Below the pieces are notes generated by a model, which was not told the DNA's origin, did no database searches, and was given only the letters and a program-made list of their open reading frames with translations. This document shows, in pieces, positions 1 through 6,252 of a stretch of DNA of 18,154 bases. The first letter of the stretch is position 1. Every line of letters starts with the position of its first letter. The stretch is from NCBI GenBank assembly GCA_003141795.1, contig PLNO01000132.1, positions 1-18,154 of the forward strand, read 5' to 3'. This DNA is from Spirochaetaceae bacterium. Lineage in GTDB: Bacteria > Spirochaetota > Spirochaetia > SZUA-6 > Fen-1364. The translations under genes and the position numbers were made by a program.

Positions 1-146
1 GGCCGCCCGGCCTTTTCTTGGCTTCCCCGGGGAGGCTTGGCCCGGGGCCCGGGCTCTCGCTGGCCGTTCTCCACGGGGAAGCGTCTGGGCAGGGGGAGGA
101 TCGGATGGGCGTTCCTGGCGGTGGGTAGTCCAGAGGAGGAGACATC
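1..146 (+). promoter_or_regulatory. GC-rich leader of the sugar ABC operon
   Basis: This stretch lies before the first gene and is extremely G+C rich. It holds self-complementary runs, including the perfect palindrome TCCCCGGGGA at 24-33 and overlapping GGCCC/GGGCC blocks at 39-54, which could be the terminator of an upstream gene or a structured leader. I find no convincing -35/-10 pair. A strong Shine-Dalgarno sequence, GAGGAGGA at 133-140, sits six bases before the ATG at 147. The promoter is probably further left, outside the window. Confidence 0.4.
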
Positions 147-1466
147 ATGCGAAGAACAGTGAGTTGGTCGCTATTCGTGGCGTGTGCCCTGACGCTGGCG
201 CTGCAGAGCGCCGCCTACGGGGTGGAGTTGAAGTGGTGGTCCCATTGGGCGATCGAGGACAACAAGAAGGTGGTACTCTTCGAGGTCAAGAAGCGTTTCG
301 AGGCCAAGCATCCGGGGAACACGGTGAACCTCACCTTCTACGAGAAGGCGAATATGTTCCCGACCCTCCGGGCGACGTTCACTGCCGGCTCCGGCTTCCC
401 GGACGTCTTCTATTACGAGGCGGACGTGCCGGAGTTCATCCCCGCCGGCTGGCTGGCGGACCTGTCCACGGGCATTCGCTGGGAGAACATCGAGCCTAGC
501 GCCAAGGCATTCTGGACGCGGCCCGGCCCGGGTGGCAAGCTGGCTCCATGGGCGATCGCGGTCGAGTCCGCCTCCGACGAGTTGTACTACAACAAGAAGA
601 TGTTCAAGGACGCGGGGCTCGACCCGAACAAGCCGCCCCGCACGATCGAGGAGTTCGCCGCCGCCCAGCGCAAGCTCACCAAGAAGGACGCGCAGGGCAA
701 CATCACGCAGACCGGCCTCGAATGGCGCGCGACGTTCCCCTCGTGGTTCGCCGCCTACTATTCCTACATGTTCGGCGCGAATCCGTCGAGCCTCTACGAT
801 GCAAAAGCGAAGAAGTACCTGAAACCGGATGCGCTGTACCAGACCTGGCAGTGGCTGCAGTCGTTCCCGAAGGAGTTCGGCGCCGATGCGATGCGCAAGT
901 TCGCGTCCGGCCTCGGCGACTGGGGAACCTCGGCCGAGCCTTTCCTCTCCGGGAAGATGGCGATGTCGTTGAACGGTCCGTGGATCGCCGACCACATCCG
1001 CCGCTATTCCCCGAACATGGACTGGGGCGTCGCGCCGGTTCCGGCGGTGTCCTCGGTGGTGAGCAAGGGCAACTTCGCATGGTTCGGCATGGACCAGATG
1101 GCCATCCCCAAGGGTGCGAAGAACAACGCCGAGACCATGGACTTCATGCTCTGGTTCGCGGGGCGCCAGGGTCAGTTCATCTACGACGCGGGACCCAAGG
1201 GCACGGGACGCGTTCCCACGACCCGTGACTTCGGCGGCGCGGACTTCTTCAAGGCCGCGGCCCCCGTCAACCCCAAGCTGAGCGCGTGGACCGACTCCCT
1301 GTCCAGCCCCGCCCTGCAGCCGATCCCGTTCTTCTCTCTGGCTCAGGCGGCGTACAACCAGGAGTTCATCGCCATTCTCGATCCTGTGCTTAACCTCCAG
1401 GTGGATGCAAAGGCAGCGGTCGACACGGCCGTGAGCCGCGCCCAGGCGGTCCTGGACAAGATGTAA
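147..1466 (+). CDS. Sugar ABC transporter, periplasmic substrate-binding protein (family 1)
   Basis: This 439-residue protein has the layout of a family 1 (MalE/UgpB-type) extracellular solute-binding protein, which captures a sugar or oligosaccharide and delivers it to the membrane permeases. Residues 1-25 form a classical signal peptide: MRR, then a hydrophobic core, then AYG before mature VELKWW. There is no lipobox cysteine, so it should be a free periplasmic protein. Typical family features are the early WWSHW strand, the FPDVFYYEA segment, the LYYNKKMFKDAGLDP segment, and FLSGKMAMSLNGPW in the second half. The length is normal. The start is supported by a strong AGGAGG-type ribosome site. 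Two permease genes follow on the same strand, so it heads an import operon. The substrate cannot be read from the sequence; the nearby arabinofuranosidase makes a plant-derived saccharide plausible, which is inference. Confidence 0.93.
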   Translation: MRRTVSWSLFVACALTLALQSAAYGVELKWWSHWAIEDNKKVVLFEVKKRFEAKHPGNTVNLTFYEKANMFPTLRATFTAGSGFPDVFYYEADVPEFIPAGWLADLSTGIRWENIEPSAKAFWTRPGPGGKLAPWAIAVESASDELYYNKKMFKDAGLDPNKPPRTIEEFAAAQRKLTKKDAQGNITQTGLEWRATFPSWFAAYYSYMFGANPSSLYDAKAKKYLKPDALYQTWQWLQSFPKEFGADAMRKFASGLGDWGTSAEPFLSGKMAMSLNGPWIADHIRRYSPNMDWGVAPVPAVSSVVSKGNFAWFGMDQMAIPKGAKNNAETMDFMLWFAGRQGQFIYDAGPKGTGRVPTTRDFGGADFFKAAAPVNPKLSAWTDSLSSPALQPIPFFSLAQAAYNQEFIAILDPVLNLQVDAKAAVDTAVSRAQAVLDKM

Positions 1467-1515
1467 GGAAGGTCTGAAGATCTGTCTATCGGGCTTTCCA
1501 ATTCGACTGTGCATT

Positions 1516-1541
1516 GATCGGCGGCGGCAACGCCGCCGATC
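1516..1541 (+). promoter_or_regulatory. Intercistronic hairpin with GCAA tetraloop
   Basis: A perfect 11-base-pair stem (GATCGGCGGCG paired with CGCCGCCGATC) closes on the loop GCAA, a GNRA tetraloop. It lies in the 98-base gap between the binding-protein stop and the first permease. No T-run follows, since the next bases are CCCCTGAAA, so it is not a standard intrinsic terminator. In analogous operons such hairpins protect the upstream message from 3' decay or partly stop transcription, giving more binding protein than permease. That role is inferred here. Confidence 0.7.
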
Positions 1542-1570
1542 CCCCTGAAACTGAAGAACGGTAGGTGACC

Positions 1571-2503
1571 ATGCGAGACAGTCTCGTCGTGACCGCACGC
1601 CAGCGCAAGATACGCAAGCGCCTCACCGTGCTCGCGTTCCTTTCGCTCTGGCTCATCGGATTCTCGGTTCTTTTCGTCTACGCGATCGGCCAGACGCTCG
1701 TGTATTCCTTCACCAACTTCAACTTCATGAACAAGATGAAGTGGATCGGCATCAAGAATTACGCGTACCTGATCGTCTCCGATGGCGTGTTCTGGCAATC
1801 GCTGGGCAACACGGGACTCATTCTCGCGATCGTCGTTCCCACGATACTCATCCTCGCGTTCCTCCTGGCGGTTCTCGTGAAGAACAAGTCGGGAATCGGA
1901 GCTTTCGCGAGCATCGCCTATTTTCTTCCCTTCGTCATTCCCCTGGCGGCCACGGGCCTCGTGTGGCGCTGGATGTTCAACGGGCAGTACGGCATCATCA
2001 ACTACGTCCTGGGGCTGGTCCACATCCCCGGACCCGACTGGCTGCTGAACAGTATGCTGGTGAAGCCGGCGATCTCCATCGCCGAATCCACCCTCATCGG
2101 GCAGTATTTCATCATATTCGTCGCCGCGCTGCAGGACGTTCCGCAGGAGTTCTACGAGGCCGCGGAGATCGACGGGGCATCGGGGTTCCGCAGGATGTGG
2201 AACATCACGCTCCCCATGATCTCCCCGGCGCTCTACTTCAATCTCGTCACGTGCTTCATCGGCGAGTTCCAGATCTTCGACATGCCGTGGGTCATGACGC
2301 TCTCCGGCGGCGGGCAGAACACCGCGGCAGGAGGACCCGGATATTCGAGCACGACGTTCTCTCTGTACATGTACAACAAGATGTTCCAGCAGTACGACGC
2401 TGGCGCGGCGTCGGCAATGGCGATGATCTCGCTTGTTCTCGTTCTGGGAATTTCTTTCCTCATGATCAGGGCGAGCACGCGAATGGTCAACTATGAACGG
2501 TAG
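1571..2503 (+). CDS. Sugar ABC transporter permease, MalF/UgpA type
   Basis: This inner-membrane permease of about 310 residues belongs to the binding-protein-dependent transport family and forms half of the sugar channel with the next gene product. Six hydrophobic segments are visible, at roughly residues 18-40, 80-104, 110-135, 172-192, 217-238 and 283-302. The cytoplasmic EAA loop that docks on the ATPase is clear at about residue 196 (EAAEIDGASGFRRMWNITLP). An in-frame GTG two codons upstream, at 1565, is an alternative start. I prefer the ATG at 1571, although its AGGTG ribosome site (1563-1567) is unusually close. The second permease follows 18 bases after the stop. No ATP-binding subunit is encoded in the window, so a shared MsmK/UgpC-type ATPase elsewhere is likely, as is common for this transporter class. 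Confidence 0.93.
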   Translation: MRDSLVVTARQRKIRKRLTVLAFLSLWLIGFSVLFVYAIGQTLVYSFTNFNFMNKMKWIGIKNYAYLIVSDGVFWQSLGNTGLILAIVVPTILILAFLLAVLVKNKSGIGAFASIAYFLPFVIPLAATGLVWRWMFNGQYGIINYVLGLVHIPGPDWLLNSMLVKPAISIAESTLIGQYFIIFVAALQDVPQEFYEAAEIDGASGFRRMWNITLPMISPALYFNLVTCFIGEFQIFDMPWVMTLSGGGQNTAAGGPGYSSTTFSLYMYNKMFQQYDAGAASAMAMISLVLVLGISFLMIRASTRMVNYER

Positions 2504-2521
2504 AATCCTCGGGAGAAGCAC

Positions 2522-3352
2522 GTGAGACCCCAGCGAAGATCGACACGGACGGTCCGATGGCTCGTGACCCTCGTCACGGCGCTCATTTTCCTCTTTCCCT
2601 TCTTCTGGATGATCCTGACGGCACTCAAAGGGGAGAAGCACATCTACGTGCTCCCGCCGGAGTTCCTCCCGATCCCCCTCAGCCTCAGGAACTTCAGTGA
2701 TGTGATGCAGGTGTTCCCCTACTCCCAGCTGCTCTGGAACACCCTCCGTGCCGCGGTCCTCTCAGCCATCGGGCAGACCGTGTGCAGCGCACTCGCGGCA
2801 TACGCGTTCGCGCGCATGACGTGGAAGGGACGGGACGCCTTCTTCGTCGTCACCCTCGCCGCAATGATCATTCCCCCGACGGTGTTCGCCATTCCCTGGT
2901 ATATGCTGTACTGGCGGCTCGGTCTGCTGGGAACCCTCGCCCCGCTGTGGGTCCCGTACTGGTTCCAGCATCCCTACATCATCTTTCTTCTCACGCAGTT
3001 CATGCGGACGATCCCGGAGTCGTTCTCCGACGCCGCACGGATCGACGGGAACAGTGACTTCGGGATCTTCGCGAGGGTCATCATTCCCCTCTCGCGTCCT
3101 TCCCTCGTTGCCGCATTGCTTCTGCACTTCATCTTCATCTGGAAGAACCTCATGCTCCCCATGATGTATCTCAGCAAGGAGAGCCTCTTCACGCTGAGCG
3201 TCGGACTGCAGAATCTTCTCGGAGGGACGATCAAGCCTCCGTTCAACCAGGACATGGCCGCGGCGTTGATGACGAGCCTTCCCCTCGTCATCATCTTCAT
3301 CGTGCTGCGCAAGTTCATCTTCAGCGGTATCGCGTCGAGCTCGCTGAAGTAG
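2522..3352 (+). CDS. Sugar ABC transporter permease, MalG/UgpE type
   Basis: This is the second permease of the importer, 276 residues, of the MalG/UgpE class, and it should pair with the preceding permease in the membrane. The first membrane segment spans about residues 13-35 and further hydrophobic segments follow through to the C-terminus. The EAA loop lies at about residue 170 (DAARIDGNSDFGIFARVIIP), with the usual D-A-A...D-G spacing. The start is GTG, supported by GGGAGA placed six bases upstream. The gene ends the operon. Only 18 bases separate its stop from the stop of the convergent aldehyde dehydrogenase, and no terminator hairpin is visible there. Confidence 0.93.
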   Translation: MRPQRRSTRTVRWLVTLVTALIFLFPFFWMILTALKGEKHIYVLPPEFLPIPLSLRNFSDVMQVFPYSQLLWNTLRAAVLSAIGQTVCSALAAYAFARMTWKGRDAFFVVTLAAMIIPPTVFAIPWYMLYWRLGLLGTLAPLWVPYWFQHPYIIFLLTQFMRTIPESFSDAARIDGNSDFGIFARVIIPLSRPSLVAALLLHFIFIWKNLMLPMMYLSKESLFTLSVGLQNLLGGTIKPPFNQDMAAALMTSLPLVIIFIVLRKFIFSGIASSSLK

Positions 3353-3370
3353 AGAGGGATCGGTTCCGCG

Positions 3371-5017
3371 CTAGAACAGGTAATCGGTGTTCACGAAGTT
3401 CGAGGTTCTCCCCCGCAGGATGCCGCTCAGGAGCTCGGTGTTCTCTGCCGTGCCCGGCGCCGCCACCATCGAGCGGATGGAGAAGCAGCGCAGCGCATCC
3501 GAAACCGAGAGCGTTCCCTCCGCGCTGTCCTTGCGACCGGTGAAGGGGTAGACGTCGGGGCCCCTCTGGCATTGGGCGTTGAGGTTCACCCTGCAGACCT
3601 GGTTCGCCAGGACGTCGATGAGCGGCCCGAGCGTTGCCGGGTCCGTGCCGAAGAGGCTCGCCTGCTGGCCGTAGCTGGAAGCCACCACGTAGTCGAACAC
3701 TTCGCGGGGGTCGTCGAAGACGGCCACGGGGATCACCGGGCCGAACTGCTCGACGTGGTACAGGTCCATCGAGGGGGCTACCGGAAAAACCACCGAGGGG
3801 AAGTAGAAAGTGCCGTTGGACAGGCCCCCATGACGATTCGCCACGTGCGCGCCCTTGCTCTCGGCGTCAGCAACGAGCTGCGCCATGCGAGCCACCTTCC
3901 CGGGGTCGGGAAGAGGGGTAATGCGCACCGAGGGCTCCCAGGGCATGCCGAAAGACAGCGAGTCCACCGCATCGGACAGCTTTGCCACGAAGCGCTCGGC
4001 GATGGACCGCTGGACGAAGAGGAGCTTCAGCGCCGTGCAGCGCTGCCCATTGAAGGAGAGGGCGCCCGTCACGCACTCCGAAACGGCGAGGTCGAGGTCC
4101 GCATCCGCGCATACGATGCCGGGGTTCTTGGCGTCCAGGCCGAGGATCGACCTCAGGCGGTTGGGGTGGGGATGAAGCCGCTTCAGCTCATTGGCCACGC
4201 GGGAGCTCCCGATGAAGGCGAGGGATGCAACGTCGCCGGTCTCCATGATCGGTCCCGCAATGGCGCTGCCCTTGCCGTTGATGACGTTCACGACGCCGGG
4301 CGGAAAGCATTCGGCAAAACAGGACAGGAGAGGTGCCTGACAGAGCGCTCCATAGTGCGGGAGCTTCGCGACGATGGGATTGCCCATTGCGAGCGCCGGA
4401 ATCAGTGTGGTGAATGTTTCGTTCAAGGGGTAGTTGAAGGGACCCATGCAGAGCACGACGCCCAGCGGGGACCTGCGGATGTGGGCAAGCACGCCACCGT
4501 TCGTGGAGAAACGCGCCCCCGCGCGGTCCGTTTCCTTCAACGCTTCCACGGTGTCGGTGATGTATTGAACGGTGCGGTCGAACTCTTTTTCGGAGTCTGC
4601 GCGGCTCTTGCCGATCTCCCACATGAGGAGGCGCACCGACTGCTCCCGCACCGCCCGCATCCGAACGGCGAAAGCGGAAAGCGCCTCTGCCCGGCCCGCG
4701 ACGCGCATGGTCGGCCACGAGCCGCGACCGTGGTCCCACGCGGACCGGGCGGCGGCAAGGGCGTCGAGCGCCGTCTCCCTGTCCAGTCGCGCAGCCGGGC
4801 CGAGACGACGCTGTGAGATGCGGCCGTCATCGCCGCGAAGGCACACGGCTGAGAGCGTGTCCGACGATGGACCCGCCCACCGGCGGATCTCTCCATTCAC
4901 GAGGTAAGCGGTGCCCTCCGAATATATGCCGCCTTTGGGCAGGCAATCAGCCGTCGCGGGAACCTCGGCGAGCCGGGGAAAGAGCCCGGCCACTTTGTCT
5001 TTCACGGGTGCTTCCAT
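3371..5017 (-). CDS. GapN-like NADP-dependent aldehyde dehydrogenase lacking the usual general base
   Basis: This 548-residue member of the aldehyde dehydrogenase superfamily most resembles non-phosphorylating glyceraldehyde-3-phosphate dehydrogenase (GapN/ALDH11). GapN oxidises glyceraldehyde-3-phosphate directly to 3-phosphoglycerate with NADP. Visible family motifs are GPFNYPLNE with oxyanion residue N195, NGQRCTALK with catalytic C327, VEQFGPV, and a C-terminal CQRGPDVYPFTGRKDS. The protein is longer than classical GapN (about 475-500 residues), with extra N-terminal sequence. The oddity is at residue 293. The normal L-E-L-G-G-K motif reads L-G-L-D-A-K-N-P, so Gly replaces the glutamate that activates the hydrolytic water, exactly 34 residues before the cysteine as in typical family members. 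CoA-acylating relatives such as methylmalonate-semialdehyde dehydrogenase also lack this Glu. The substrate and whether the acyl acceptor is water or CoA are therefore open. It lies 31 bases after the hemerythrin gene, so the two are probably co-transcribed. The ribosome site is weak. Confidence 0.85.
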   Translation of the reverse strand: MEAPVKDKVAGLFPRLAEVPATADCLPKGGIYSEGTAYLVNGEIRRWAGPSSDTLSAVCLRGDDGRISQRRLGPAARLDRETALDALAAARSAWDHGRGSWPTMRVAGRAEALSAFAVRMRAVREQSVRLLMWEIGKSRADSEKEFDRTVQYITDTVEALKETDRAGARFSTNGGVLAHIRRSPLGVVLCMGPFNYPLNETFTTLIPALAMGNPIVAKLPHYGALCQAPLLSCFAECFPPGVVNVINGKGSAIAGPIMETGDVASLAFIGSSRVANELKRLHPHPNRLRSILGLDAKNPGIVCADADLDLAVSECVTGALSFNGQRCTALKLLFVQRSIAERFVAKLSDAVDSLSFGMPWEPSVRITPLPDPGKVARMAQLVADAESKGAHVANRHGGLSNGTFYFPSVVFPVAPSMDLYHVEQFGPVIPVAVFDDPREVFDYVVASSYGQQASLFGTDPATLGPLIDVLANQVCRVNLNAQCQRGPDVYPFTGRKDSAEGTLSVSDALRCFSIRSMVAAPGTAENTELLSGILRGRTSNFVNTDYLF

Positions 5018-5048
5018 GGCTCAAGGGTGGCGGGGCCGCCGCACGCTG

Positions 5049-5603
5049 TCAAGTCGAGCCGCCATCCTCCTGTGCCTGGAGCTTCTTCACGAGCGCCTCG
5101 TACTTCTCGTGGATCATCTTCCCGTCGAAATCGTGGAACGCCGCAAGGAGGGAGTCCAACTCCTCCTTGCTGAAATACTCCTCGGTGGCCGGGAAGAAGT
5201 CGGCGTCTTCCTTGCGGATGTGCCGGGGGTAGAAATCGGCCAGCCATTCCATGATGGCGATCATCTCCTTCACAGCGCCGACATCTCCGTTGCCGTAGCG
5301 CTCCCTGGCGCTCACGAGGAGCTTCACCCTCTCACGGGCCTGTCGGTGCTCGTCGACGAGATCGGCCATTGCGCGGGAGTGCTCAGCGCTGAGTCCCTTC
5401 TGGGCGAGCTGCTTGAAGAGGATGTCCTCCTCTTTGCCGTGATGCGTGCGGTCCGCGTACACACGGACAAAATCCACAGCGGCGTCGATGAAGAGAGGAT
5501 CGACCTTCCCTCCCTTTTCGATTCTTCCCGCCTCTTCCGCGATGACGCGCAACATTTTCTCGATGAGCCTGTGCTCGATCATCAGGGGACCCCGTGGTTT
5601 CAT
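5049..5603 (-). CDS. Hemerythrin-like (HHE) di-iron domain protein
   Basis: This 184-residue soluble protein has the spacing of a hemerythrin HHE cation-binding four-helix bundle. Candidate iron ligands are H11, H55 and E59 (in HHGKEED), H86 (in DEHRQAR), and H128 with E132 (in RHIRKED). Such proteins bind O2 or react with NO, peroxide or iron in the cytoplasm. No signal peptide or membrane segment is seen. The start is an ATG with AGGAG six bases upstream. It sits 44 bases after an acetyltransferase gene and 31 bases before the GapN-like dehydrogenase, all on the minus strand. The context suggests oxidative or nitrosative stress handling, but the specific role is inference. Confidence 0.88.
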   Translation of the reverse strand: MKPRGPLMIEHRLIEKMLRVIAEEAGRIEKGGKVDPLFIDAAVDFVRVYADRTHHGKEEDILFKQLAQKGLSAEHSRAMADLVDEHRQARERVKLLVSARERYGNGDVGAVKEMIAIMEWLADFYPRHIRKEDADFFPATEEYFSKEELDSLLAAFHDFDGKMIHEKYEALVKKLQAQEDGGST

Positions 5604-5615
5604 GGCGCGCTCCTT

Positions 5616-5631
5616 GCGGCAATGATGCCGC
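5616..5631 (-). promoter_or_regulatory. Small hairpin between acetyltransferase and hemerythrin genes
   Basis: On the transcribed minus strand the sequence GCGGCATCATTGCCGC forms a perfect 6-bp stem with a 4-base loop. The hairpin ends about 12 bases before the hemerythrin start codon, just ahead of the AGGAG ribosome site. No T-run follows, so it is more likely a weak attenuator or message-stability element than a terminator. The stem is short and could be chance in GC-rich DNA. Confidence 0.35.
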
Positions 5632-5647
5632 TTCTACGGGGAGGCGT

Positions 5648-6145
5648 CTACAGCAGCAGCTCCATGATCGTCACGTCCAGCATCCTGCCGAACTTGATCC
5701 CCACCTCCTTCAGGAGGCCGACGGTGGAGAATCCGCATTCCGCGTGCAGACGAACGCTCGCCACGTTGTCGGAGGAGATGCGCGCAAGGACGGCGTGGTG
5801 GCCGAGCTCCCTTCCCGCCTCGATCAGCGCCTGAAGGAGCCGTCCTCCGATGCCCCGGCGGCGGTACTGCTCGTCCACGTAGACGGAGACCTCCACCGAG
5901 GAGTCGTAGGCTGCCCTCTCCGCCCAGGGGCTGAGGGACGCCCACGCGCAGACACGGCCTTCTGCCATGGCGACGATCACGGGGTGCTTTTGGCCGTGGT
6001 GCTCGAACCACTTCCGATGCTCCTCCGTCGACCGCGGTGTCGTATCGTAGGTCGCCGTGGAAACGAGCACTTCGTGGTTGTAGATCTCCAGGATCCTATC
6101 GAGATCGCCCGGCTCTGCCGGACGCAAGGTTACGAGGTCGCTCAT
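5648..6145 (-). CDS. GNAT N-acetyltransferase, phosphinothricin/methionine-sulfone acetyltransferase type
   Basis: This 165-residue cytoplasmic GNAT enzyme should transfer acetyl from acetyl-CoA to a small amine. The acetyl-CoA pyrophosphate-binding motif R-x-x-G-x-G is at about residues 95-100 (RRRGIG) after the EVSVYVDEQY strand. The layout matches the PAT/MddA group: an early EIYNHEVL helix, YDTTPRSTEEHRKWF, then LHAECGFSTVG, and a C-terminal KFGRMLDV. Members of that group acetylate phosphinothricin, methionine sulfone or methionine sulfoximine, but the real substrate here is unknown. The ATG at 6145 (MSDLVTLRP) fits the domain edge. An upstream in-frame TTG at 6160 is possible, and neither start has a good ribosome site. 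The gene leads the minus-strand cluster with hemerythrin and GapN-like genes and diverges from the GH51 gene. Confidence 0.87.
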   Translation of the reverse strand: MSDLVTLRPAEPGDLDRILEIYNHEVLVSTATYDTTPRSTEEHRKWFEHHGQKHPVIVAMAEGRVCAWASLSPWAERAAYDSSVEVSVYVDEQYRRRGIGGRLLQALIEAGRELGHHAVLARISSDNVASVRLHAECGFSTVGLLKEVGIKFGRMLDVTIMELLL

Positions 6146-6214
6146 GATGCATTGGAACAAATCTCAGCGCGCCGCGCAAGCGCCCGCAGGTCAGGGCGCG
6201 GGCTCAGCGCGATC

Positions 6215-6243
6215 TTGCGCCGGCACGCGGAGGGTGCTACAAA
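6215..6243 (+). promoter_or_regulatory. Candidate promoter of the GH51 gene
   Basis: TTGCGC at 6215-6220 and TACAAA at 6238-6243 are separated by 17 bases, the ideal sigma-70 spacing. The -35 box matches consensus in three of six positions and the -10 box in four of six. Transcription would begin at about 6250, only a few bases before the ATG at 6253, which implies a nearly leaderless message. GGAGGG at 6229-6234 lies too far upstream (about 18 bases) to act as the ribosome site. Support is modest. Confidence 0.35.
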
Positions 6244-6252
6244 CTCAATGAT

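Noticed and set aside
171..1598. 475-codon open frame antisense to the solute-binding protein gene
   Set aside because: It is a shadow of GC-rich codon use: Arg/Gly/His-rich, no domain, no ribosome site, and it covers a clearly real gene.
1343..2641. 432-codon antisense frame over the first permease gene
   Set aside because: Highly charged Glu/Arg/His composition without motifs. It is the mirror of a membrane-protein gene.
3353..3370. Terminator between the converging permease and dehydrogenase genes
   Set aside because: The 18 bases hold no stem and no T-run.
3572..4816. 414-codon plus-strand frame opposite the aldehyde dehydrogenase
   Set aside because: The minus-strand frame has all ALDH motifs; this one has none.
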